Assembly: GCA_964502095.1 (NCBI GenBank)
Contig: CAZCUF010000004.1
Coordinates: 62,001 to 126,000, forward strand
Source: JACPVF01 sp964502095
Lineage (GTDB): Bacteria; Chloroflexota; Anaerolineae; Anaerolineales; Villigracilaceae
Length of the DNA stretch: 64,000 nt
Direction of reading: 5' to 3'
The position numbers and the translations under genes were made by a program. The notes under the pieces are model-generated. The model had not been told where the DNA came from. It saw only the letters and a list, made by a program, of their open reading frames with translations, and ran no database searches. This document shows, piece by piece, positions 16,539 through 23,981 of the stretch (the first letter of the stretch is position 1; every line of letters starts with the position of its first letter).

Positions 16539-16566
16539 TTGACATTTAGAACAATTGTTCTATAAT
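16539..16566 (+). promoter_or_regulatory. Promoter with an embedded perfect palindrome (SOS-box-like)
   Basis: TTGACA (16539-16544), 16 bp, TATAAT (16561-16566). The spacer and the first bases of the -10 form the perfect 16 bp palindrome TAGAACAATTGTTCTA (16547-16562). Its core GAAC-N4-GTTC equals the LexA/DinR box known from Gram-positive bacteria. A repressor bound here would block RNA polymerase. That LexA is the binder is inferred. Confidence 0.75.
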
Positions 16567-16602
16567 CTAGTCAGGTTTACCCAATTCGACAAGGAGGTCG
16601 AA

Positions 16603-17343
16603 ATGACAACGTATCGTAGAAACGTCGGAGATGGCCTCTCGGCTTTGTTCCGTGATGTCACCCGCGGCCGCCGTATGCAGCGCGGCGCGGCCTGGGGGCT
16701 GATGATCATCGGCGCGCTGTTGGCCTTCGAAATCTTCAACTACAGCACCACCCAATTCGCGCTGACCGATGTGCTCGGCGATCTTAAATTCGCCGGCATG
16801 CGCTGGGCCAGCATTCTTGCCATCGCCTTCTGCGGCATCGACTTTGCCGGTATCGCCCGCATCTTTACGCCCGAACAGGGCCGCGATGAACCCACCGAAG
16901 TTTGGTATCTCTTTGCCGCGTGGCTGTTGGCGGCGGGGTTCAACGCCATGCTCACCTGGTGGGGAGTCTCAGTGGCCATCGTCAGTCACTCCAGCGCTGG
17001 CGCTGGAACCGTGTTGAGCAACGCCACCCTCACTAAAGCCGTGCCCATCTTTGTCGCCGTTATGATCTGGCTGATTCGCGTGCTGATCATCGGCACTTTC
17101 TCGCTGGCTGGCGACCGTCTCTTCAGCACCGATCAGCAGGGCCTGCGCAATGCGCCGCGGCCCGCCATGCAAACTTCCCAACCTGTTCTGCGCCCAGCCT
17201 CGACGCTGAATCGTCCGGGCAATGCGCCAGCTTTCCGCCCTGCACCCAAGCCGATGCAACAAACTTCCTTTGGGCAGGCTGAACCAACCTACCACAACGT
17301 CTCTTTCAGCGAGCGCAACAACACCGAACGTTACGACGCTTAA
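16603..17343 (+). CDS. Four-helix membrane protein of unknown function under a palindrome-controlled promoter
   Basis: 246 residues. The N-terminus is basic (RGRRMQRG), then come four membrane helices at about 28-48, 66-86, 104-125 and 147-170. A cytoplasmic or exposed tail rich in Pro, Gln and Asn fills residues 175-246. The family is not recognised. The start is ATG 16603 with AAGGAGG six bases upstream; an in-frame ATG at 16555 lies in the promoter. The strong promoter, strong ribosome binding site and operator-like palindrome indicate a highly expressed, switchable gene. Confidence 0.7.
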   Translation: MTTYRRNVGDGLSALFRDVTRGRRMQRGAAWGLMIIGALLAFEIFNYSTTQFALTDVLGDLKFAGMRWASILAIAFCGIDFAGIARIFTPEQGRDEPTEVWYLFAAWLLAAGFNAMLTWWGVSVAIVSHSSAGAGTVLSNATLTKAVPIFVAVMIWLIRVLIIGTFSLAGDRLFSTDQQGLRNAPRPAMQTSQPVLRPASTLNRPGNAPAFRPAPKPMQQTSFGQAEPTYHNVSFSERNNTERYDA

Positions 17344-17402
17344 CAATTTAACGCAACACTTTTCGAGCCGGGTCCTTTGACCCAGAATTGAGGATTTTAC
17401 CC

Positions 17403-18116
17403 ATGCCCCGAGCTCGCTCCAAAATTTACGATGAAGACGCGCAAACAGCCGCGGCCGAGATTGAAGATGGCGGCGGCTGTTTGTCTGCTTTTGCGCTTCC
17501 GCCTCTGGCCGTGCTTGCAATCGGCTTCCTGCTAAGCGTCTTCGTTCTTCGCCAGCCCATCTCCATGCAGGCGCAGACCAGCTCTCCAACCATCAACTCG
17601 ACCGCCGCCCCTCTCCTCTCGGGCCTGGCTCCGTTCTTTACACCCGAAGTTCAATCCTGGAGCGACTCCATTCTTCGTTGGGCGGCCGCATCAAATCTGG
17701 ACCCAAACCTGGTCGCTGTTGTCATGCAGATCGAATCCTGCGGCGACCCGCGTGCCCGCTCCCGCGCCGGCGCGATGGGACTCTTTCAAGTGATGCCATC
17801 GCACTTTTTGACTACAGACGATCCCTACGATCCGGAGACAAATGCCGCGCGCGGCCTAGCCTATCTGGCGCGTTCGCTTCAAACTGCCAACGGAGATGCA
17901 CGCCTCGCGCTGGCCGGCTATAACGGCGGAATTGGGGTGATTGGCCGTAGTGAATGGCTCTGGCCTTCGGAAACCCAGCGGTACGTTTACTTTGGCGCGC
18001 CGATGTACGCCGACGCGCAACAGGGATCAAGCTTCAGCGCGGCGCGGGAGGAATGGTACCGGCGCTACGGCGCGAGTCTCTGCCAACAGGCGCATCAACG
18101 CTTGGGGCTTCCATAA
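17403..18116 (+). CDS. Membrane-anchored lytic transglycosylase (SLT domain)
   Basis: 237 residues. An acidic cytoplasmic N-terminus precedes one membrane helix at about 33-55, so the enzyme faces outward. The lysozyme-like SLT domain has the catalytic Glu in VMQIESCGDP, followed by RSRAGAMGLFQVMPSHF and ALAGYNGG, all typical of family 1 transglycosylases. It would cleave peptidoglycan glycan strands. It follows the 16603 gene by 59 bases that hold a small GGGTC/GACCC hairpin, so the two may share a transcript. The ATG at 17403 is chosen, though a GAGGA upstream is rather far. Confidence 0.85.
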   Translation: MPRARSKIYDEDAQTAAAEIEDGGGCLSAFALPPLAVLAIGFLLSVFVLRQPISMQAQTSSPTINSTAAPLLSGLAPFFTPEVQSWSDSILRWAAASNLDPNLVAVVMQIESCGDPRARSRAGAMGLFQVMPSHFLTTDDPYDPETNAARGLAYLARSLQTANGDARLALAGYNGGIGVIGRSEWLWPSETQRYVYFGAPMYADAQQGSSFSAAREEWYRRYGASLCQQAHQRLGLP

Positions 18117-18147
18117 TTTTCTTGTTCGTCTGTTCAAAAATGAATAT

Positions 18148-19515
18148 CTATCCGCCCGCCAGCGGGAGCCAGATGGCAAATGTCGTTCCCCGGCCATCTT
18201 TCGATTCAACTTCAATTCTCCCGTGATGATGTTCCACGATCCAATGTGCAATGGAAAGTCCCAGCCCAAACCCTCCGGCGATGGAGCGCGTACGCGATTT
18301 CTCGGCGCGGTAGAAACGCTCAAAGATGTGGGGCAGATCTTCAGCCGGAATGCCAGGTCCGGTATCCCGGATAATGATGCGGGCCTGGGCGCTCACTTTA
18401 ACGAGGCTGACGAACACGTCTCCGTGAGGCGGCGTGTATTGGATCGCGTTGGCGATCAAATTTAGAAAAACCTGCTTCAAGCGGTCGCGGTCGCCCTGAA
18501 CAGTCAATTGATCGATTTCGTTGAGATGTAAATTAACTTTGTTGCCAGCCAGCACGCGCATTTCCTGAAACACTTCCACAACCAACGAATCCAGTTCAAC
18601 CGGTTTCATATTCAGGGCAAGTTTGCCGGACTCAGCCTGCGCCAGCAGTAACAACCCGCCAACCAGGCGCGTCAGCCGGCCCACTTCCTGATCCATGCTG
18701 GCCAGCGATTCTTCGTCAATGCGTTTCATGCGGCGCATTAAATCCGCATTGCCTTTGATGACCGTTAAAGGCGTGCGCAGTTCATGGCTTACATCCGCGA
18801 GGAAACGTTGCTGTGATGTAAATAACGTCTCGAGCCGCTCCAGGGTTTGATTCACAGATTCGACCAGAGTCCCAAGCTCATCGGTCTGATTGCCATGATA
18901 GGGAATCCGCCGCGAAAGATCGTCGGCGCGGTTGATCTGATCGACAGATTCGGTGATCTGGTTCAACGGTTGAAGCGCGCGGCGCAGTACCAGCCAGGCC
19001 GCCGCACCTGCAATAACCACCACCGTCAGCCCCACGCTCAACATGATCTTCACCAGTCCCAGGCGAATCGTGTCTTCCGAGCTCAAGTTGCTTCCTACCT
19101 GCAAAATTGCCACCAAACGCCGCCCTACCATTAGCGGAACTGTCAATACTCGGAAATGAATATCGCTATTGCCCCTGCGTATCACGCTCTCTGTGTAAAT
19201 CGGTTCTGTGGTCGTCAGGCTTTTCGGGTCGAGCGGGTCGCGGAACGAATTAAAGGTGGTGCTTATCAGTTTACCTGTATGCGACCAGAACTGAACAACA
19301 TCGCCGGACATCACATCCATCTGCGGTGGAAGCACCTCGCCGGTCATATCGATTCTGGCATCCTGAATCAGACCGCGCGCCAGCTGTTCCAGATTATCGT
19401 CCACCTGATTGAGCAACATTACATTGATCAACGCGTAGGAAGCCGCGCCGAAGATAAGCAAAATCGTCCCCACCAGAATCGAGTTCAGCAAAGTCAGGCG
19501 GGTGCGCAGGTACAC
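18148..19515 (-). CDS. Sensor histidine kinase (HAMP, HisKA, HATPase)
   Basis: 455 residues. Membrane helices at about 10-32 and 153-177 flank an extracytoplasmic sensor region. A HAMP domain follows (about 178-232). The HisKA motif FLADVSHELRTPLTVIKGN has His244 as phosphorylation site. The ATPase domain has N (NLIANAIQYTP), G1 (DTGPGIP), F (FERFYRAEKSR) and G2 (GFGLGLSI) boxes. It starts at GTG 19515, 30 bases after the stop of the response regulator it should phosphorylate. The stimulus is unknown; neighbours include cell-wall and polysaccharide genes. Confidence 0.9.
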   Translation of the reverse strand: MYLRTRLTLLNSILVGTILLIFGAASYALINVMLLNQVDDNLEQLARGLIQDARIDMTGEVLPPQMDVMSGDVVQFWSHTGKLISTTFNSFRDPLDPKSLTTTEPIYTESVIRRGNSDIHFRVLTVPLMVGRRLVAILQVGSNLSSEDTIRLGLVKIMLSVGLTVVVIAGAAAWLVLRRALQPLNQITESVDQINRADDLSRRIPYHGNQTDELGTLVESVNQTLERLETLFTSQQRFLADVSHELRTPLTVIKGNADLMRRMKRIDEESLASMDQEVGRLTRLVGGLLLLAQAESGKLALNMKPVELDSLVVEVFQEMRVLAGNKVNLHLNEIDQLTVQGDRDRLKQVFLNLIANAIQYTPPHGDVFVSLVKVSAQARIIIRDTGPGIPAEDLPHIFERFYRAEKSRTRSIAGGFGLGLSIAHWIVEHHHGRIEVESKDGRGTTFAIWLPLAGG

Positions 19516-19545
19516 GACAGATTATGTAACGAAACGAGAGAACGT

Positions 19546-20223
19546 TTAAGGGTTTTCGCGCAGAACGTAACCCACGCCGCGCACAGTGTGAATCAAGCGC
19601 GGTTCATTTTCGGCTTCGAGCTTTTGCCGCAGGTAACGGATATAAACTTCGAGCACGTTGCTTTCGCCGCCGAAATCGTAACCCCACACGCGGTCGAAAA
19701 TCACTTCGCGCGTCAACACCTGTTTGGGATGGCGCAGAAAGAGTTCGAGCAATTCATATTCTTTGGCCGTCAACGGCACGAGGCGAGAGCCACGCGAAGC
19801 CTGACGGGAACCGGTATCGAGAGTCAGGTCGGCAAATTTGAGCACGGGTACGCGTTCAGGCTGGGTGCGGCGTAACAGCGCTCGAACGCGCGCCAGCAAC
19901 TCGTCTAGATTGAACGGTTTGACCATGTAATCGTCGGCGCCCGCGTCCAGGCCCTGCACACGATCCTGCACAGTATCTTTGGCGGTCAACATCAAAATCG
20001 GCACCGAGCCGCCTGTGCGCAGGCGGTGACACACTTCCAAACCATCCATGCCCGGCAACATCCAATCCAAAATGACCAGGTCCGGGGTGTGGTCGCGCGC
20101 CAGGATCAAACCGGTACGTCCGTCGGTGGCGGTATCCACCGTATAGCCTTCATAGGCCAGACCTCGCTGTAATAACTTCAGGATCGCCTGATCGTCTTCG
20201 ATGATCAATATGCGCTCGTTCAT
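19546..20223 (-). CDS. OmpR/PhoB-family response regulator
   Basis: 225 residues. The receiver domain has Asp10 and Asp11 as acidic pocket, Asp53 as phosphorylation site (LVILDWMLPGMDG) and Lys102 (YMVKPF). The C-terminal winged helix reads RLVPLTAKEYELLELFLRHP and ends VYIRYLRQKLE, VRGVGYVLR. The start is ATG 20223 with GGGAGA upstream; a longer in-frame start has no site. It heads a two-gene operon with the histidine kinase and is divergent from a sugar-phosphate transferase, a possible target. Confidence 0.92.
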   Translation of the reverse strand: MNERILIIEDDQAILKLLQRGLAYEGYTVDTATDGRTGLILARDHTPDLVILDWMLPGMDGLEVCHRLRTGGSVPILMLTAKDTVQDRVQGLDAGADDYMVKPFNLDELLARVRALLRRTQPERVPVLKFADLTLDTGSRQASRGSRLVPLTAKEYELLELFLRHPKQVLTREVIFDRVWGYDFGGESNVLEVYIRYLRQKLEAENEPRLIHTVRGVGYVLRENP

Positions 20224-20244
20224 AGGTGTCTCCCACGCAAAATA

Positions 20245-20262
20245 TACCACATTTGGTAGAAT
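20245..20262. promoter_or_regulatory. Inverted repeat and -10 elements in the divergent regulator/transferase region
   Basis: TACCA-CATT-TGGTA (20245-20258) is a perfect 5 bp inverted repeat. TAGAAT (20257-20262) overlaps it and could be the plus-strand -10, only six bases from the ATG at 20269, which would give a leaderless message. On the minus strand TATATT lies in the same stretch. No clear -35 is visible on either strand. Confidence 0.4.
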
Positions 20263-20268
20263 GTCTGC

Positions 20269-20895
20269 ATGTTCTTTCCGCCCGGTGAAAACTTGTCCAA
20301 GCGAATTTTCGATCTGGTCGCGGCAGGAATCGGGCTGTTGATTGCCTCGCCTTTCATGCTGATCATCGCCCTACTGGTGCGAATTTTCCTCGGAACCCCC
20401 ATTCTGTTTCGCCAACAACGGCCCGGTTACAAAGGAAAACTGTTCTTTATCTACAAATTTCGCACGATGACCGACCGCCGCAACCGGGACGGAGACCTGC
20501 TCCCGGACGCCGAGCGTTTGACTTCCCTTGGACGTTTTCTGCGCGCCTTCTCGCTCGATGAATTGCCCGAACTTTTCAACATTTTACGCGGTGAGATGAG
20601 TTTGGTAGGCCCGCGTCCGCTCTTGATGGAATACCTGCCGTTGTATTCGCCCGAACAGGCGCGTCGCCACGACGTTATACCCGGCCTGACGGGTTGGGCA
20701 CAAATCAACGGACGCAACGCCATCACATGGGAGCAAAAATTCGAACTGGATGTCTGGTACGTGGATCACTGGTCGTTTTGGCTGGACTTGAAGATCATTT
20801 TTTTGACCGCCGTCAAGGCGCTCAGGCGTGAAAATATCAGCCAGCCAGGCCAGGCCACAACAGAATATTTCCGCGGGAATGAGCTTCCCAAATAG
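20269..20895 (+). CDS. Sugar-phosphate transferase (WcaJ/RfbP-type, short form), polysaccharide priming
   Basis: 208 residues: one N-terminal membrane hairpin (about 14-38) and the full bacterial sugar transferase domain. Motifs: LFFIYKFRTMTDR, SLDELPELFNILRGEMSLVGPRP and PGLTGWAQINGRN. It would transfer a sugar-1-phosphate to undecaprenyl phosphate, the first step of a capsule or glycan. The N-terminal multi-helix domain of long WcaJ proteins is absent. It stands alone; its relative at the right edge of the window belongs to the polysaccharide island. There is no ribosome binding site, but the -10 box suggests a leaderless transcript. Confidence 0.85.
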   Translation: MFFPPGENLSKRIFDLVAAGIGLLIASPFMLIIALLVRIFLGTPILFRQQRPGYKGKLFFIYKFRTMTDRRNRDGDLLPDAERLTSLGRFLRAFSLDELPELFNILRGEMSLVGPRPLLMEYLPLYSPEQARRHDVIPGLTGWAQINGRNAITWEQKFELDVWYVDHWSFWLDLKIIFLTAVKALRRENISQPGQATTEYFRGNELPK

Positions 20896-20964
20896 CCGGA
20901 ATTTGATTCTGCATACGAAATCTCATGGTATTACCGACACTCCGATTGACAGATATTGCTTTTC

Positions 20965-20992
20965 TTGACACGACTCTTCGGTAGGGTATAAT
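20965..20992 (+). promoter_or_regulatory. Promoter of the serS T-box leader
   Basis: TTGACA (20965-20970), 16 bp, TATAAT (20987-20992). Both hexamers are consensus. Transcription would start near 21000, about 300 bases before serS. Confidence 0.85.
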
Positions 20993-20999
20993 CCAATTT

Positions 21000-21240
21000 C
21001 AATAATGGCCTACGCGAAGACCAGTAACTGAGTAACCGCACAGAGAACCGCCGGTAGTGCAAGGCGGAGGGCCAATCAGTGAAATCCGCTTCGCATCTTG
21101 TGCGAAAGGCCGCCCTCGCAAGGATAGTACTCTATCGTAAGAGGGGCGGGTTTGCCCGTTACAGCTTTTGAGGCCGCAACGCGGCGAAAGCAGGTGGCAC
21201 CACGAGACGCCCCTCGTCCTGCAATGGACTGGGGCGTATT
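21000..21240 (+). promoter_or_regulatory. T-box leader of serS
   Basis: The T-box signature AGGTGGCACCACGAG is at 21192-21206. It is followed by a terminator hairpin ACGCCCC...GGGGCGT with an inner GTCC/GGAC (21207-21237) and a weak T tail (ATTCTATT). Several paired regions upstream fit stem I. Uncharged tRNA-Ser binding would favour the antiterminator and let serS be transcribed. A likely specifier is UCC at 21085-21087 (context GAAATCCGC), which is my inference. The 408 bases from 20896 to 21304 hold this leader and its promoter and no other gene. Confidence 0.88.
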
Positions 21241-21304
21241 CTATTCACCGCAATGCGATACAAAGATTTTCCGCTGTATCCTTTCGCGGTAAAAAGGAGC
21301 CAGA

Positions 21305-22576
21305 ATGCTCGATATCAATCTCATTCGTGAACAGCCCGATTTGGTGCGAAAAGCCCTACAGGACCGGCAAATGGATTCTGCATCGGTGGATTCCATTTTG
21401 AAGCTGGATGAAAAGCGCCGTTCGCTTCTTACCCGGGCCGAGTCGCTCAAAGCCGAACGCAATACCGCGTCAAAAGAGATCGGCCAAATGAAAGACGCGG
21501 CCAGCCGGCAATCCAGGATCGATGCGATGCGCGCCGTGGGCGACCAGATCGCCGCGCTCGATAAAGAAGTCGCTGAGGCAGAGACTGAACTGACCCGTCT
21601 CACTTCCGCCCTGCCAAACCTGCCGGATACGCGTGTGCCATACGGCAAGGACGACAGCGAAAATATTGTGACGACAACGGTTGGCGAGCCGCGTAAATTC
21701 GACTTTCAACCGAAACCGCATTGGGACCTTGGGCCTGCGCTCGGTATCCTGGATTTTGAACGCGGCACCAAATTGACCGGCTCGCGCTTTTACGTGTTGA
21801 GCGGCGCAGGCGCGCGCTTACAACGCGCCCTGATCGCCTGGATGCTCGATTTGCACATCCGCCAGGGCTACCGCGAACAATATCTGCCGTTCATGGTCAA
21901 GACCGCCACCGTCTTTGGCGCGGGGCAGTTGCCCAAGTTTGCCGATAATCTATATAAGGATCATGAGGAGGATTTTTACTTTGTGCCCACTGCCGAGGTC
22001 CCGCTGACCGGCCTGCACATGGATGAGATTCTCGAAGACGCTTCTCTGCCGCGCTTATACACAGCCTACACGCCCTGTTTCCGGCGCGAAAAGATGAGCG
22101 CCGGCCGCGACGTGCGCGGCATCAAGCGCGGTCATCAATTCGATAAAGTGGAAATGTACATTTACTGTAGGCCCGAAGAATCGGATGCCATGCATCAAAA
22201 GATGCTGGCTGACGCCCAGCAAACTTGCGCGGAATTGAAAATCCCATATCGCGTGAAAACGCTCTGCACCGGCGATCTCGGATTCGGCGCGGCTTTAACC
22301 TATGACCTGGAATTGTGGGCGCCAGGCTGTGATGAATGGCTCGAAGTATCTTCCATTTCGAACGATACGGATTTTCAGGCGCGCCGCGCCAATATCAAGT
22401 ATCGCCCAGGCGACGGCGGCAAGGCAAAACTCCTGCACACGTTGAATGGATCGGGCCTCGGCCTGCCGCGTACCCTGATCGCGGTGATGGAAAATTACCA
22501 GCAGGAAGACGGCTCGATCGTTGTGCCGGATGCGCTCAAACCCTGGATGGGCGGCGTGGATGTGATTCGTCCGTAG
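21305..22576 (+). CDS. serS: Seryl-tRNA synthetase
   Basis: 423 residues, the normal length. The N-terminal coiled-coil arm (about 28-105, rich in Lys, Glu and Ala) binds the tRNA-Ser variable arm. The class II catalytic core has VPTAEVPLTGL, motif 2 with FRREKMSAGRDVRGIKRGHQF, and motif 3 with LNGSGLGLPRTLIAVMEN. It charges tRNA-Ser in the cytoplasm. AAAAGGAGCC precedes the ATG. It is controlled by the T-box leader upstream. Confidence 0.96.
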   Translation: MLDINLIREQPDLVRKALQDRQMDSASVDSILKLDEKRRSLLTRAESLKAERNTASKEIGQMKDAASRQSRIDAMRAVGDQIAALDKEVAEAETELTRLTSALPNLPDTRVPYGKDDSENIVTTTVGEPRKFDFQPKPHWDLGPALGILDFERGTKLTGSRFYVLSGAGARLQRALIAWMLDLHIRQGYREQYLPFMVKTATVFGAGQLPKFADNLYKDHEEDFYFVPTAEVPLTGLHMDEILEDASLPRLYTAYTPCFRREKMSAGRDVRGIKRGHQFDKVEMYIYCRPEESDAMHQKMLADAQQTCAELKIPYRVKTLCTGDLGFGAALTYDLELWAPGCDEWLEVSSISNDTDFQARRANIKYRPGDGGKAKLLHTLNGSGLGLPRTLIAVMENYQQEDGSIVVPDALKPWMGGVDVIRP

Positions 22577-22603
22577 GCCGCAGTTTCTCCCTTCGAAATT
22601 TCC

Positions 22604-23122
22604 ATGCCCATCGAACCCGGCTTCTGGCTTGAAGTTATCTTGCAAACCCTGACGTTATTTGTATTGATCGTCGGGCTGTTTGGCTTGTTCCTGCCCATTT
22701 TCCCCGGCCTGACTGTGATGTGGCTGGGCACTCTGGTTTATGCGCTGATCGAAGCATGGCTCCACAAAATGGGCACAATTGACTGGGTCTTGTTCGCGCT
22801 CATCACACTGTGTATGCTCGGCGGCAATGTGGTGGACAATATCATCATCGCACAGCACGTACGCGAAAAACAGGTGCCGTGGAGCTCGATCCTGCTCGGC
22901 TTCGGCGCGGGGATTTTAGCCAGCATCTTCTTCACACCGCTGATCGGGCTGGTCGCTTCGCCGTTGGGTCTGTTCGGCGCGGAGTTCTGGCGTTTACATG
23001 ACCGCAAAGCCGCCTTCGATTCCACCAAAGCCTGGATGACGGGCTGGGGCTGGTCGATCGCGGCGCGTATCGGCATCGGCGTTGTAATGATCGGCTTGTG
23101 GATGGCATGGGCTTGGTTATAA
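22604..23122 (+). CDS. DUF456-family membrane protein
   Basis: 172 residues with hydrophobic segments at about 12-33, 38-50, 60-80, 92-125 and 150-172. The layout and phrases such as LFLPIFPGLTVMWLGTLVYAL and GGNVVDNIIIAQ fit the DUF456 family of small membrane proteins with glycine-rich helices, whose function is unknown. It follows serS by 27 bases and may be read from the same transcript. No clear ribosome binding site is seen. Confidence 0.75.
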   Translation: MPIEPGFWLEVILQTLTLFVLIVGLFGLFLPIFPGLTVMWLGTLVYALIEAWLHKMGTIDWVLFALITLCMLGGNVVDNIIIAQHVREKQVPWSSILLGFGAGILASIFFTPLIGLVASPLGLFGAEFWRLHDRKAAFDSTKAWMTGWGWSIAARIGIGVVMIGLWMAWAWL

Positions 23123-23123
23123 T
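23096..23123 (+). promoter_or_regulatory. Promoter for the small membrane protein gene, inside the end of the DUF456 gene
   Basis: TTGTGG (23096-23101), 16 bp, TATAAT (23118-23123). The -10 overlaps the DUF456 stop codon. The next ATG is at 23153 with AAAGGAG before it. Confidence 0.5.
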
Positions 23124-23152
23124 TCAATACATCTTGAGTCAAAGGAGTAAAA

Positions 23153-23443
23153 ATGCCAATTATCGTCACGGATGTTCTCAGTGTGTTCGGTTTTCTTCTG
23201 CGCGCTCTCGGCTTTCTGGTCGCGGGCTATGGGCTTGGCCGCTTTGCGCTGGATGCGTACAACAAGGGCGGCTGGCAGGTTCAAATCGCCCTGGCACTGG
23301 GATTCTTCGGCCTGTTGATCGGGTTGACGGACTTCTCCAGCCCCGGTTCGGCTGGCGCGTTTGCGTTGGGCGCGGGCGTTGCATTTGTAATGTCCACCAT
23401 GCCCCCCAAACCCGAAAAACCCAGCGAGGATGCAAAGAAATAA
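23153..23443 (+). CDS. Small membrane protein of unknown function
   Basis: 96 residues with three hydrophobic helices (about 6-28, 38-55 and 62-81) and a charged tail ending in Lys and Pro. The family is not recognised. AAAGGAGTAAAA gives a strong ribosome binding site. A strong terminator follows its stop. Confidence 0.65.
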   Translation: MPIIVTDVLSVFGFLLRALGFLVAGYGLGRFALDAYNKGGWQVQIALALGFFGLLIGLTDFSSPGSAGAFALGAGVAFVMSTMPPKPEKPSEDAKK

Positions 23444-23450
23444 ATTGTAG

Positions 23451-23485
23451 AAAGGAAACGCCCGGCTCAACCGGGCGTTTCCTTT
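23451..23485. terminator. Bidirectional rho-independent terminator
   Basis: AAAGGAAACGCCCGG and CCGGGCGTTTCCTTT form a perfect 15 bp stem around CTCAA. T-rich flanks occur in both directions. It serves the gene ending at 23443 and the opposing gene, whose stop codon overlaps it at 23484. Confidence 0.9.
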
Positions 23486-23951
23486 ATTTTGCGTTCTGCA
23501 CTGCTTCGATCAAACGCGCTCTGAACTTTTCCCCCGCCGCGTCTTTTCCGAGACCGATAAACAGCGTCGCGCGTTCGGGCGAATCGGTAAACGGGCCGAC
23601 GATCTCCACGCCCGTATCCGGAAGGCGCGCGTAAAACGGACTCTTTTCATAGTCACTGACAACCACCTCAGCCAACCGCGCTGTGCGCACCGACAGCGGC
23701 TTCTGATCCTCCTGCGTGACGATGAACAGCCATTTCGGGGTCAAGAGAGAGATCGTCACCAAATGTTTTGGCCCGGGGCCCGCGAACAGGCCCTTTTTAG
23801 TTTTCTCCGAGACGGTTTGAACTGCGATCAAAATGTCGTTCAAGATCGAGCCTAAATTATATTTCTCGATGTAGTTCGTCAACGCGGCCTTGATTTCAAG
23901 CGCAAGCATTTCAAATGTCAATTCTTGTGTGGAACGTTGATAATCACCCAT
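23484..23951 (-). CDS. Soluble protein of unknown function
   Basis: 155 residues with no signal peptide or membrane helix. A helical N-terminus (about 1-50) leads to alternating strand-like segments (HLVTISLLTPKWLFIV, RTARLAEVVV, VEIVGPF) and a final helix, which could be a PH-like fold. This is a guess from the pattern only. AGAGGAG precedes the ATG. It is the last gene of the minus-strand peptidase cluster, 30 bases after the lipoprotein gene. Confidence 0.65.
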   Translation of the reverse strand: MGDYQRSTQELTFEMLALEIKAALTNYIEKYNLGSILNDILIAVQTVSEKTKKGLFAGPGPKHLVTISLLTPKWLFIVTQEDQKPLSVRTARLAEVVVSDYEKSPFYARLPDTGVEIVGPFTDSPERATLFIGLGKDAAGEKFRARLIEAVQNAK

Positions 23952-23981
23952 ACCCGGTTTTTCTCCTCTTTGAAATATCTT

